A stretch of DNA of 64,000 nucleotides from Chondrosia reniformis (lineage: Eukaryota; Porifera; Demospongiae; Chondrillida; Chondrillidae), in assembly GCA_947172415.1 (NCBI GenBank), contig OX359197.1, positions 3,100,001 to 3,164,000 of the forward strand, written 5' to 3'. The notes beneath the pieces are model-generated. The model saw nothing but the letters and a program-made list of their open reading frames with translations. It was not told the origin of the DNA and did not search any database. This document shows positions 45,001 to 56,256 of this stretch, one piece after another (the stretch's first letter is position 1; each line of letters opens with the position of its first letter). Position numbers and translations under genes: made by a program.

Positions 45001-46975
45001 TAGTTATATATACTAGTTGAATGTAATAGTTGTATGTACTAATTGCTTATACTAGTTGTGTTTACTAGTTGTATGTACAAGTTTTGGGTAGTAGTTAAAT
45101 GTACTAATTATGTACCAGTTGTATGTACTATTTGCATGTTCTAGTTGTATGCCCTAGTTGTTTGTACTAGGTGTATTTACTAGATGTATGTGCTAATTGC
45201 ATGTAATAATTCTATATACTAGTTGGAGTTCCAGTTTAATGTACTTGTTGTATGTACTATATTTATGTACTAGTTATATATCTATGTTCTAATCATAGGT
45301 ACAAGTTGTAAGTACAAGTTGCATGAACTAGTGGTATGTACAAGTGCTGTTAATATTTATAACTCTAGGCACTAGATGAATGTACTAATTGTATGTGCCG
45401 TTCCAAATTATATTTACTAGTTATTTTTATTAGTTGTACGCACTAGTTGTATATACTAGATGTATGTACTAGTTGTATACTAGTTGTGTCTACTACTTGT
45501 ATACACTAGTTATTTGTACTAGTTGAATGTTATAGTTCTATGTACTAATTGCATATACTATTTGTGTGTACTATTTGTATGTACCAGTTGTATGTTCTAT
45601 ATTTATGTAATAGTTATATGTGTATGTTCTAGTCCTAGGTACAAGTTGTAAGTACAAGTTACATGAACTAATGGTATGTACTAGTACTGTAATATTTACT
45701 AACTTTAGGCCCTAGTTGTATGTACTAGTTGTATGTACTAGTCTAAGTTATATTTACTAGTTATATTTACTAGTTGTATGTCCTAGTTGTTTGTACAAAT
45801 TGTGTGTACTAGATGTATGTACAAATTGTATGTTTGAGTTCTAGTTTAATTTACGTACTATTTATATATACTAGTTATATGTGTATGTACTAATTATATG
45901 TACAAGTTGTATGTACTAGTTATATTAACTAATTGTATGTACTAGTTGTATATACTAGTTGTGTGAATATACTAGCATTGTCTACTAATTGTATGTACTA
46001 GTTTTATGTACTAGTTGGATGTACTAGTTGTAAGCACTAGTTGTATGTACGAGATGTATGTACTTTTTATGTACTAGTTATATATAGTAGTTTTTGTACT
46101 AGTTATATGTACTAGTTATGTACTAGTTGTATGTACTAGTTGTATGAACTAGAAGTATTAACTAGTGGTATGTACTATTACTGGTAATATTTACTAACTG
46201 TAGCCACTAGTTGTAAGAACTAGTTGTACATACAAGCACTTGTTATATTAACTAGTTGCAGGTACTAGTTTTATGTACTAGTTGAATGTAATAGTTGTAT
46301 GAACTAGTTGTATGTCCTAGTACAAGTTATATTTACTAGTTGTAGGTATTAGTTGTATGTACTAGTTGTATGTAGTAGTTGTATGTTGTACTTGTATGAA
46401 CTAATTTTATGTACTAGTTGTATGTATTAGTTGAATACACTAGTTGTATGTACTAATTGTGTATACTAGTTGTATGTATTAACTGTATGTATTAGTTATG
46501 TACTAGTTGAATATACTAGTCCTAATAACTAGTTGTATGTACTAGTACTAGTAATATTTACTAGTTGTAGGTACTAGTTCTTTTGCACTAGTTGTATGTA
46601 CTAGTACAAGTTAAATTTAGTAATTATAGGTATTAGTTTTATGTAGTAGTTGTATGTTATATATAATTGTTTGAACTAGTTGCATGTACTAGATGTATGT
46701 ACTAATTGTATGTAATAATTCTATGTACTAGTTGGAGTTCTAGTTTAATGTAGGTACTATTTATATATACTAGTTATATGTGTATGTACTAATTATATGT
46801 ACAAGTTATTGTACTAGTTGTATACACTAGTTGGGTGTACTAGTCGTGTCTACTACTTGTATGTTCTAGTTTTATGTACCAGTTGTATGTACTAGTTGTA
46901 TTTACTAGTTGTATGCACTAGTTGTATGTACGAGATGTAAATACTTTTTATTTACTAGTTATATATTGTAGTTTT
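42004..46975 (-). repeat. 13-bp satellite, inverted orientation
   Basis: About 5 kb. It begins with the empty counterpart of the 31739 insertion site (about 42305-42320). Confidence 0.95.
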
Positions 46976-47350
46976 GGGGCGCTGCAGGGGCCCCTATATT
47001 GTTTTCAGAAATTCGGTTAACGTATGTCTTCCTGTTCGTAGTCTTGTATATATATATATATGTATATATATATCTGTCAAAAAATGGCGGACGTTCGGCT
47101 AGCTTTCGTTTTCTAGCTTAAAATTAGCTTTCTCTTCCTTAGCGTAGAACATTGAACAAACGAAATGGACTTAAAAACCACCCTTACTAATACTATGTAA
47201 CGTAAAGCTTGCGCAAAAACGTTTTCTACGAGATGGGGCCTTGAAAAATTGAGGGCCAACAAGAGTCAATCGGAAATCGGTTAACCGTATATCTATGAGA
47301 ACCAGCCAAGGAGTTCGAGTTTACTTACTTTTTTAAACTCGAACTCATTG
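46976..47350 (+). mobile_element. Hairpin-ended non-autonomous element, copy 4 (divergent)
   Basis: Same architecture as copies 1-3 but a divergent interior. Left end hairpin GGGGCGCTGCAGGGGCCCC followed by TATATTGTTTTCA, as in copy 1 read in reverse; TA microsatellite about 47043-47072; AAAATGGCGGACGTTC; right end foldback GAGTTCGAGTTT (about 47311) with AAACTCGAACTC (about 47335). It is preceded by TAGTTTT and followed by TTTTGTAC. No coding capacity. Confidence 0.6.
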
Positions 47351-50300
47351 TTTTGTACTTTTTGTATGTTCTATTAGTATTTACTAGGGTTATGTACTGG
47401 TAATATTTACTAACTTTAGCCACTAGTTTTATGTACTAGTGTTATGAACTAGTTAAAGTTATATTTACTAGTTATATGTGTATGAACTAGGTATATGTAC
47501 TAGTTTAATGAACTGGTTGTATGTACTAGTTGTATGAACTAGGTATATGTACTAGTTTAATGAACTGGTTGTATGTACTAGTTGTATGTACCAGTTGTGT
47601 GTTCTTGTGTCTACTACTTGTATGTACAGGTTGTATGGGCTAGTTGTATGTACTGGTTGTATTTACTAGTTGTATGCACTAGTTGTATGTACTAGTTGTG
47701 TGCACTAGTTGTGTCTACTTCATGTATGTCCTAGTTGTTTGTACTAGTTATATGTAGTAATTGTATGTACTAGTTGTATGTGCTAGATACTAGATGTATG
47801 TAGGAGTTGTATGGACTAGTTCTATGTACTAGTTGTATGTACTATGTGTATCTACTATTTATATGTACGAGTTATATTTTATGTATTAGTTATATATACT
47901 AGTTGCAAGTACTAGTTGTATGTACTAGTTGTTTGGACTAGAATTAGCTATTTTACTAGTTGTAGGTACTAGTTGTATGTGGTAGTTGTATGTAGTAGTT
48001 GTATGTACAAATTGTATGTATTAGTAGTGTGTACTAGTTGTATGTATATATTAATTGAATGTACTAGCTATATACTAGTTGAATGTTCTAGTTGAAGGTA
48101 CTAGTTTCATGAACTATATAGTTGTAGGTACTAGTTGTTTGTACTAGTTGTATGTAATAGTTATATTTACTATTTGTATGTACTAGTTATATGTTTGTGA
48201 CCCAGTTATATGTACTAGTTTTATACACTAGGTGTATGTACTAGTTGTATATACTATTATATTTACTAGGTATATGTGTATGTACTAGTTATATTTAGTA
48301 AGTGTATATACTAGTTATATGTCCTATTCATTTGAACTAGTTGTATGCAGTAGCCATGTACTAGTTGTATATACAAGTTGTACGTTCTAGTATTAAGTAC
48401 TCGTTCTATGAACTAGTTGTATGTACCAGTTTCTAGTTGTATGTACTAGTTTTATCAACTAGTTGTATGTACTATGTGTATGTACTATTTATAAGTGCCA
48501 ACTTTATGTTTGTGTACTAGCTATATGTACTAGTTGTATTCGCTAGCTGTGTGTACTAGTTGTATGTACTATATATAATTTCTAGGTATATGTGTATGTA
48601 CTAGTTATATGTAGTAGGTGTATGTACTAGCTATATGTCCTAGTTGTTTGTACTAGTTGCATATACTAGTTGTATGTACTAGTTGTGTGTACTATTTGGT
48701 TGTACTAGTTGTATGTGCTAGTTGCATGTACAAGTTGTATGCAATAGTTTTATGTGCTAGTTCTGGTTATATTTACTAATTGTGGTAGTTATGTTCGAGT
48801 TGTACGTACTAGTGTTACGTATAAACAAGTTGTATGTAGTAGTTATATACTAGTTGTATATACAAGTTGTAATTTCTAGTATCATGTACGCGTGCTATGA
48901 AGTAGTTGTAGGTACTAGTTTCTAGTTGTATGTACTAGTTGTATGCACTTGTTGTATCTACTCTTTGTATGTACTATGTGTGTACATACACATAGTACAT
49001 ACAAAGAGGTATAAGTTTGTGTACTAGTTATATGTACTAGTGGTATGTACTAGCTGTATGTACTAGTTGCATATTCTATTTATATTTACAAGGTATATGT
49101 GTATTTACTAGTTATGTGTAGTAGGTGAATGTACTAGTTATATGTCTTAGCTGTTTGTCCTAGCTGTATGTACTACTTGAATGTACAAGTTGGGTGTGCT
49201 AATTGTATATACCAGTTGTGTGTACTATTTGTCATGTACTAGTTGTATATACTAGGAGCATGTACTAGTTGTATGCACTAGTTATATGTACTAGCTCTTG
49301 TTATATTTACTAATTGTAGGTACTAGTTGTATGTAGAAGTTGTATGTAGAAGTTGCATGTACTAGTTATGTATTAGTTGCATATACAAGTTGTATGTTCT
49401 AGTTGTATATACTAGTTGTTGATTCTTGTGCTAGTTATGCTAGGTACTAGGTAGGTTCTAGTTGAATGTACTAGTTGAATGTTAAAGTTGTATGAATTAG
49501 TTGTATGTACAAGTACAAGTTATATTTACTAGTTATAGGTATCAGTTGTATGTACTAGTTGTATGTAGTACGTGTATGTTCTAAATGCATGAACTAGTTG
49601 TGTGTAGTAGTTGTATGTTCTAATTGTTTGAACTAGTTGTATGTACTAATTGTATGTACTAGTTAAGTACTAGTTATATGTATAGTTTTATGTACTATTT
49701 CTGTGTACTAGTTGTATATACTAATTGTATACTACTTGAATGTACTAGTTGTATGTACTATTTATAGGTACCAGTTATATGTGTATGTACTAGTTATATG
49801 TAGTACTTGGGTACTAGTTATAGGTACTAGTTGTAAGTTCTAGTACTTGTAAAAGTAGGTACTAAGTAGGTACTTGTTGTCTGTACCAATTGCATATACT
49901 AGTTGTATATACTAGTTATGTACCAGTTGTATGTACTAGTTGTATGTATTAGAACAAGTTATAAAAAATAGTTACATTTACTAGTTGTATGTAAAAGTGC
50001 AAGTTATATTTATTAGTTATGTTTATTAGTTGTATTTACTAATTGTTTGTACTGGTTTTATGCACTAGTTGTATGGACTATTTATATGTACTAGTTTTAT
50101 GTGTATGTTATAGTGATAGGAACTAGTTGTATGTGCTAGTTGTATGAACTAGTGGTATGTACTAGTTATATGTTCCAGTTCCATGCACTAGTTTCTAGTT
50201 CTATGTAGTAGTTGTGTGTAAAACTAAAATGAACTAATTGTATGTACTAGCTCTATGTGTATGTACTAGTTATACGTAGTAGTTACTTGTATTAGTTATA

Positions 50301-51215
50301 TGTATTAGTTGTATATACTAGTTGTATATACTAGTATATGTACTACTTGTAGGTTCTAGTACTAGTTATACTAGGTACTAGGTGGGTGCTAGTTGTATGT
50401 ACTAGCTCTAGTTATATGTACTAGTTTTAGTTATATGTACTTGTTGAATGTTATAGTTGTATTTACTAATTCTATGTCCTGGTTGTAGGTACTAGTTGTA
50501 TGAACTAGTTATGTACTATATAGTTGTATGCACTATTTGTATGTACTCGTAGTTTGCACTAGGTGTATGTACCAGTTATGAACAAGTTGTATGTACTAGT
50601 AATATTAACTAGTGGTATGTACTAGCACTGGCAATACTTACTAACTGTAGCCACTAGTTTTATGTCCTAGTTGGACGTAGTAGCACTTGTTTTATTTACT
50701 ATTTGTTTGTACTAGTTATATGTACTAGTTGAATGTACTAGTTGTATGTACTAGTTGTGTGTACTATTTGTGTCTACTACTTTTATGTACTAGTTGTATG
50801 TACTAGTTGTATGTACTAGTTGTAGGCACTAGTTGTATGTACGATATGTATGTACTTTTTTGTACTAGTTATATAGAGTAGTTGTTTGTACTAGTTATAT
50901 ATACTAGTTATGTAGTAGTTATATCTACTAGTTGTATGTACTAGTAGTTTTAACTACTGTTATGTACTAGTACTGGTAATATTTACTAACTGTAGCCACT
51001 AGTTGTTTGAAATAGTTGTACGTAATAGCACTTGTTATATTTATCAGTTGTAAGTACTAGTTGTATGAACTAGTTGAATGTACAAGTATAAGGTATATTT
51101 ACTAGTTGTAGGTATTAGTTGTATGTACTAGTTGTATGTATTAGTTGTATGTTGTTCTTTTATGAACTTGTTTTATGTACTACTTGTATGTACTAGTTAT
51201 ATACTAGTTGTATGT
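47351..51215 (-). repeat. 13-bp satellite, inverted orientation
   Basis: About 3.9 kb of array up to the PLE island. It includes an exact tandem duplication of about 55 bp near 47465-47575 (the GAACTAGGTATATGTACTAG word twice) and the hairpin at 48961. Confidence 0.95.
48961..49008. repeat. Perfect 21-bp-arm palindrome inside the satellite
   Basis: 48961-48981 and 48988-49008 are exact reverse complements (outer word CTCTTTGTATG) around GTACAT. It is the only place in the right half where satellite units briefly switch strand, then the array returns to its prior orientation. Confidence 0.9.
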
Positions 51216-51280
51216 ATCTTTGTAAAGGTTCATATTTCGACTTTTAAAGCGTCTAGAGACGCGGTTTTTTCCAATTCTTC

Positions 51281-51325
51281 TGTCTGCCAAACGTTTCGAC
51301 CCTGGGGGTCTTCTTCAGTGACTGG
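51281..51325 (-). ncRNA. Hammerhead-like motif of PLE family 1 (copy 3)
   Basis: On the element sense strand, just after the coding region: CTGAAGA (51312-51318), a bulged A, stem II GACCC/GGGTC with loop CCA, then GAAAC and ACGT, a self-complementary four-base stem III that could only form between two molecules, and stem I GTCA with TGGC (one G.T pair). Conserved in copies 2-4. PLE terminal regions are known to carry hammerheads that act as dimers; the extra A before stem II makes me cautious. Confidence 0.45.
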
Positions 51326-51349
51326 TGGTGGTCTTCAAGGTGTCTTCAC

Positions 51350-51765
51350 TTATAGGCATCTTTTCCCGCCATTTTGGATTACCTCATTAGTGATGTCATC
51401 GGTTACATCATTTCCGGAGTAAGGAGAGGTGAAGGGAGTATTCATAGAAAAGGGTTTCCAACCACTTCTTAGTACAAATCCTTGATCTAAGTTCATTCTT
51501 ACCCGACATTGTTGGATCTTCAGGGCTTCCTTAATTCTTCTTCTGTACCAGTTCTCTTCCCTCTCCACCACTCTGGCTTGGCTCCACTCAATTGGATGGC
51601 CGGTTTTTGAGGGAGTGAACAGCTGAGGCCATTGTTCACATCCCCCATCCTGATGGCACGTTTGTGCTTTGCCATCCTGACTTTTAGTATTCTTCCAGTT
51701 TCTCCAGTGTACACTGCAGGGCAATTGGAACAGGGGATCTGGTAAACGACACCTTTAATATCCAT
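51350..51765 (-). pseudogene. PLE copy 3: GIY-YIG endonuclease domain
   Basis: Split between two frames at about 51610-51630 (one extra base in the GTTTTTGAGGG stretch). The upstream part has VVYQIPCSNCPAVYTGETGR and the EHKRAIR-type stretch; the downstream part has the QLSGAKPEW or IEWSQARVV segment and the common C terminus ending at TAA near 51350. Motif residues are intact but the protein is frameshifted. Confidence 0.8.
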
Positions 51766-53130
51766 GGTAGGCTGGGGTTGTTTAGGCCTAGAGAGGATAC
51801 TCCTCAGTGATCTCTGCTTTGTGAAGATGGTTTCAATGTTCCTCTTCCGGCATGTTCTGGATATCATTTCACTGAGGCCTTTCACATATGGAATAAAACG
51901 TTTATGTTCACCATCTACCCTACTTCCCTGGTTTCGTTGTCTCTTCTTCATGTGCCTAGCAGCAACCTTACTGGGGTATCCGTTGGCCTGGAGTACCCCT
52001 TTCAGGTGCTCTTTTTCCTCTTGGAGGACACTGGATCCAGCACCACAGATCTTCTTCGCTCTGTCCCTGAGGCAAAGGGCAATGCCAGCTTTCACTTTAG
52101 GATGGTGATGTGACGAGAAGTGAAGGTATCTATCCGTGTGGGTTGGTTTTCTGTTCACAGATGTACTCAAACTTCCTTTGTTCTTCTTCACTAGCACGTC
52201 AAGAAACGGGATAGAGCCATTGTCTCCTCCTCCATGGTGAACTGGATGTTTCTGTGTCTTCCATTAAGGAAAGACAGAAAATCCTCCAGCTGATCCCTAC
52301 CTTGGCTCCAGATGACAAAGGTGTCGTCTACATAACGTAGTCAGAGCCTAGGTTTGGAGCCAGCCTCCTGGAGGGCTTCGTTTTCAAACTCTTCCTTGAA
52401 GATGTTTGCCACCACTGGAGAGAGAGGACAGCCCATGGCTGCCCCGTCCTTCTGCTCAAAGAACTCGTTACCGTACTGGAAGGACGTTGTCCTAAGACAG
52501 AGTTCTGTGAGCATCGTGATAGTGAGAGGGTCCAGAGTGGTCCGGTCTGATAGGGTGTTGTCTTCTCTCAGCCTCCTATCAATGATCTGTAAGGAGAGAT
52601 CTATAGGCACCTTCGTAAACAAACTCTTCACATCAAAACTGATTAACTTATCTTCATTCTCTACTTGTAATCCCCTGATTGTCTTCACAAAATCCTCCGA
52701 GTTCCTCACAAAGTGAGGAGTGTTCCCTCACAAAGGTGACAGGATATTTGCCAGATATCTGGATTGGTGGTAGGTAGGAGAGTTTATAGAGGAAACAATA
52801 GGTATCAAGGGGCAACTGGCCTTAGGGATCTTTGGGAGTCCATATAACTAGGGGGTGGAGCTCTGTTGGTTCTCAACCCTCTTCCTCAGATCATTGGGGA
52901 GTTTGCCATTTCTTTACAGTGACCGGAGAACTTCAGTTACCTTCCGTTCTATTTTCAATGTTGGGTTCTTTTTGATTGGTTCATAGCTTGAATCATCCAA
53001 AAGTTCCCTTACTTTGCGGTCATACTCTTCTTTGTCCCGGAGGACTGTGGCATTTCCCTTGTCTGCTGGAAGAATGATGGTATCAGGATCCACCTTGAGC
53101 TCCTTGATGGCTGCTGTCTGACGTTTGGTC
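51766..53130 (-). pseudogene. PLE copy 3: reverse transcriptase domain
   Basis: Sequence blocks in order on the minus strand: IILPADKGNATVLRD (about 53040-53085), a degraded stretch at 52713-52913, then LISFDVKSLFTKVPIDLS (motif A), QKDGAAMGCPLSPVVANIF (motif B), LRYVDDTFVIW (motif C, about 52310-52345), FLDVLVKKNK (motif D), and the RKPTHTDRYLHFSSHHHP block. The catalytic Asp pair is preserved. Frame changes near 52200-52340 and 52710 break the protein. Function in an intact relative: target-primed synthesis of element cDNA. Confidence 0.85.
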
Positions 53131-53480
53131 AGATTAGGGCTCGGGACCCCAGCTTTGACAGGCATCATTGGACTTCACTCCTGAGTTGTTCTCCCTGGTG
53201 ACCAGGTAAGTAACGAGCTAAGGATTCTGTCACTGCAATGATGTCAACCTGTGGAATGTGACAAGGAGTTGGTATAAAATTAAGGCCAAGGGTAAGAAAC
53301 TGTCTCTGTTGTGGTGTCAACTCCCTCTTAGAAAGGTTGATGATCAGTTTTTCTGGGTCAATGGGAGTGCGCATGTGGAACATGTCTACGAATTTCCGAT
53401 TTTTGTAAACATTATATTAGCGCCTACAGAGGTGTCACATTCCAGGCGGAAGTGTCTCTGGCATATGACCTGCGCGTGAA
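52914..53480 (-). pseudogene. PLE copy 3: N-terminal region
   Basis: 53165-53383 reads IINLSKRELTPQQRQFLTLG followed by LNFIPTP, the signature that starts the conserved part of many PLE proteins. The next frame (52914-53168) has TAAIKELKVDPDTIILPADK, the run-up to RT. Upstream of 53383 the frames decay; a Cys/His-containing stretch is readable to about 53480. Confidence 0.8.
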
Positions 53481-53559
53481 GTGGAGCAACAGCCACTGAA
53501 ACGTCACGAGGCATCACTACTTGTTATCGATGTTAAATTATCAATTGTGAAAACTTATG

Positions 53560-53825
53560 ATAGTATAGCGGAGGAAGGCCAATAAAGGCCTTCGTGACCG
53601 AAACGTTCTATTTTTCTTTTGATTATACTACGCTAATAATCAAAAGAAGAATAGAACGTTTTTCTTTTGATTATACTACGTTATTAATCAAAAGAAGAAT
53701 AGAACGTTTCGGTCACGTAAGCCTTAATTCCTCAGCTATTATTAACGTCGTATAATAGCTGAGGAAGTAAGGCCTATACGTGACCGAAACATTCTATTTT
53801 CTTTTGATTATACTTCGTTAATTGT
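53560..53825. repeat. Cluster of alternating inverted copies of a ~70-bp module
   Basis: The module ends in GTGACCGAAACGTTCTATT followed by CTTTTGATTATACTACG. It occurs on + from about 53568 and from about 53755, and on - at about 53685-53740, with shorter inverted pieces between (AATCAAAAGAAGAATAGAAC at about 53638 and 53687). A GAAGGCC/GGCCTTC hairpin precedes the first copy. The CTGAGGA...GAAAC layout in the copy starting near 53759 resembles a hammerhead core, so this may be the terminal region of another PLE family, but I cannot fold it convincingly. Confidence 0.55.
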
Positions 53826-54191
53826 TCATACATTCTCGTCATTGATAATTACATAGATATTAGTAGACATGCAATATGCTTACTGTTTTCACTTACCTCT
53901 TACGACAACAAAAAACTTCGATCAAGGGGCGCTACCGAGAAGCCATACAACTTCGGAAGTCTAATGTTTGTATAACGTGTTACCAAATATTTGGGTGCAT
54001 ATGCAACGTCATAAGATGTCATTGTATGACGGCTTGGCAATACTACTAGTATTAGGCTGACTGTCACGTGACAATACCGTTATTCGAAGGAGAAGAGACA
54101 AATGGAAAACGAACCGATTACCAGACAGTGGAGGATTGTATATCAAACCATTTTTTGACATCAATCTCTTCAGTAAGTAACAGCCTAAAAG
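53826..54191. other. Unassigned spacer in the PLE island
   Basis: 366 bp without recognisable coding content or internal repeats. Not satellite. Probably remnant transposon sequence. Confidence 0.4.
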
Positions 54192-54326
54192 TTGTATGTA
54201 TACTCCTTCAATATTCCCTTGTTTAACTGAGATATGAAGTACTAGAGGCGCCCGATTAAGGTAAGAAAACACGTTTTCGATTATAATTCAAAAACTAAAG
54301 GGAATTTAAAAGGAGTATACATACAA
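54192..54326. mobile_element. Small palindromic MITE-like element (135 bp)
   Basis: Perfect 17-bp terminal inverted repeats, TTGTATGTATACTCCTT at 54192-54208 and its complement at 54310-54326. Pairing continues with mismatches into AATATTCCCTT and AAGGGAATTT. There is no coding sequence. The superfamily is unknown and I see no clear target duplication. Confidence 0.55.
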
Positions 54327-54561
54327 TCGTTAGATATCATTATCCTTCATAGATTGGTGTCACCATTTATTCTATTTTCGTATTTTCCACTGTCTGCTAA
54401 AACGTTTTGCCGATTTGGCACCTATCACTTATGGCCACTTCCCTTCTTCTTTAAGCCTGCAATCGTGACGCTGTTGTAGCCAAAATATTAGGAAAGAATA
54501 GCGCTTCAATTCCATATAATGTGTTTAACGATACGATGTTTCTAAAGTAAAATAGAATAAA
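54327..54561. other. Unassigned spacer in the PLE island
   Basis: About 235 bp. I see no gene, repeat or structure in it. Confidence 0.4.
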
Positions 54562-54960
54562 TTAAAAAAGAGTCTTAGTTAGCGAGTTTTTTTGAAAATT
54601 TGCGGAAGTGTTGACATGTTCCACTAGCGTGAACCTGTTGACCACGATGTTCCTGTTCAGCAGAGACTGGAACTTCACCCTATGCCTCTCCTTGGTTTCC
54701 TGGAAGGTCCTTTCAGCAATGTTGTCACTCCATTCCTTCAGTTTAGAGAAGGATTCCCTGCTGACCAACTTCATTAAGGAAGCTTTACAGGATTCCAAAG
54801 CATTCGGGAGTGATGTAATGTCCTATGAACCGCGCCAATACGTTCACGTACTAGAGCCATTGATGTGTGAAACGCTAATCGTTTAGCCTTTTCTGTGATG
54901 ATTGGGAGCGGTATTTAAAGTCGTTTCGGCACAATCTTCTTGTCCCTACATCTGAGGAAG
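54562..54960 (-). pseudogene. Fragment of a PLE N-terminal region (tentative)
   Basis: About 79 codons: ESCKASLMKLVSRES...ETKERHRVKFQSLLNRN. A Cys-containing helix followed by an E-R-H-x-x-K-F-x-x-L-L segment is what I recall for the region upstream of the NLS..LT..Q..L block of Penelope-type proteins. It could be the displaced 5' part of copy 3, separated by 1 kb of later insertions, or of a third PLE. A frameshifted extension runs to about 54870. The low similarity makes this tentative. Confidence 0.4.
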
Positions 54961-55419
54961 AAAACTAGATGGTTACAGTAACGGGCATTCTTTGATGTTC
55001 CTAAGTTGGGAGCACACGGCGATTGTAGTTCGCTCTGAGCGATCAATAATGGAATAAGGCTTTCTTATAACTGCGTCGATCTTATCTTTGTAAAGGTTCA
55101 TCTTTCGACTTTAAGAGCGTCTAGAGACGCAGTTTTTTCCAATTCTTCTGTCTGCCAAACGTTTCAACCCTGGGGTTCTTCTTCAGTGACTGGTGGTGGT
55201 CTTCAAGGTGTCTTCATTTATAAGCATCTTTTCCCGCCATTTTAGATTACCTCATTAGTGATATCATCGGTTACGTCATTTCCTGAGGAAGGAGAGGTGA
55301 AGGGAGTATTCATAGAAAAGGGTTTCCAACCACTTCTTAGTACAAATCCTTGATCTAAGTTCATTCTTACCTGACATTGTTGGATCTTCAGGGCTTCCTT
55401 AATTCTTCTTCTCCACCGG

Positions 55420-56119
55420 GTGAAAGCTGGCATTGCCCTTTGCCTCAGGGACAGAGCGGAGAAGATCTGTGGTTCGGGATCCAGTGTCCTCCAAGAGGAA
55501 AAAGAGCACCTGTAAGGGGTACTCCAGGCCAACGGATACCCCAGTAAGGTTGCTGCTAGGTACATGAAGAAGAGACAACGAAACCAGGGAAGTAGGGTAG
55601 ATGGTGAACATAAACTTTTTATTCCATATGTGAAAGGCCTCAGTGAAATGATATCCAGAACATGCCGGAAGATGAACATTGAAACAATCTACACAAAGCA
55701 GAGAACACTGAGGAGTATTCTCTCTAGGCCTAAACAACCCCAGCCTACCATGGATATTAAAGGTGTCGTTTACCAGATCCCCTGTTCTAGTTACCCTGCA
55801 GTGTACACTGGAGAAACTGGAAGAACGCTAAAAGTCAGGATGGCAGAGCACAAACGTGCCGTCAGGATGGGGGATGTGAACAATGGCTCAGCTGTTGACT
55901 CCCTAAAAACCGGCCATCTGGTACAGAAGAAGAATTAAGGAAGCCCTGAAGATCCAACAATGTCGGGTAAGAATGAACTTAGATCAAGGATTTGTACTAA
56001 GAAGTGGTTGGAAACCCTTTTCTATGAATAATCCCTTCACCTCTCCTTACTCCGGAAATGATGTAATCGATGACATCACTAATGAGGTAATCCAAAATGG
56101 CGGGAAAAGATGCCTATAA
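55420..56119 (+). pseudogene. PLE copy 4: late RT and GIY-YIG endonuclease
   Basis: Begins in the basic region after RT (LQEEKEHL-type) and passes through KKRQRNQGSR to VVYQIPCSSYPAVYTGETGR and TLKVRMAEHKRAVRMG. The second Cys of the CxxC is Tyr here, which would disturb the small zinc-like cluster. An internal deletion of about 40 bp at about 55920 (after KTGH) shifts the frame, and the C terminus resumes in another frame to TAA at 56117-56119. Confidence 0.8.
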
Positions 56120-56143
56120 GTGAAGACACCTTGAAGACCACCA

Positions 56144-56190
56144 CCAGTCACTGAAGAAGACCCCCAGGGTCGAAACGTTTGGCAGACAGA
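56144..56190 (+). ncRNA. Hammerhead-like motif of PLE family 1 (copy 4, 3' side)
   Basis: CTGAAGA 56151-56157, stem II GACCC/GGGTC (56159-56163 with 56167-56171), GAAA 56172-56175, then CGTTTGGC. A mirror copy lies in the inverted left part at about 55152-55197. Confidence 0.45.
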
Positions 56191-56256
56191 AGAATTGGAA
56201 AAAACTGCCTCTCTAGACACTCTAAAAGACGAAAGATGAACCTTTACAAAGATAAG

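Larger units (their letters stand above)
51216..53530 (-). mobile_element. Penelope-like element, family 1, copy 3 (longest)
   Basis: Minus-strand element from its 3' end at 51216 (ATCTTTGTAAAGG) through endonuclease, full RT and N-terminal region to about 53530. It is the only family-1 copy with RT motif A and the YVDD box. Frameshifts remain at about 51620, 52200-52340, 52710-52915, 53165 and 53400. Left flanking satellite is CTAGTTGTATGT. No duplication is found at the right, where other insertions follow. Confidence 0.85.
55048..56256 (+). mobile_element. Penelope-like element, family 1, copy 4 (inverted composite)
   Basis: Left part 55048-55412 is the element 3' region in minus orientation, starting with the AATGGAATAAGG extension. 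A short filler (about 55413-55419) joins it to 55420-56256 in plus orientation, which runs from late RT to the normal 3' end CCTTTACAAAGAT. This is the same head-to-head design as copy 1. The 56070-56256 end and the 51216-51400 end of copy 3 share private variants (TCCGGAGTAAGGAG in reverse, GGTGGTGGTC), so they are recent inverted duplicates. Confidence 0.85.
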
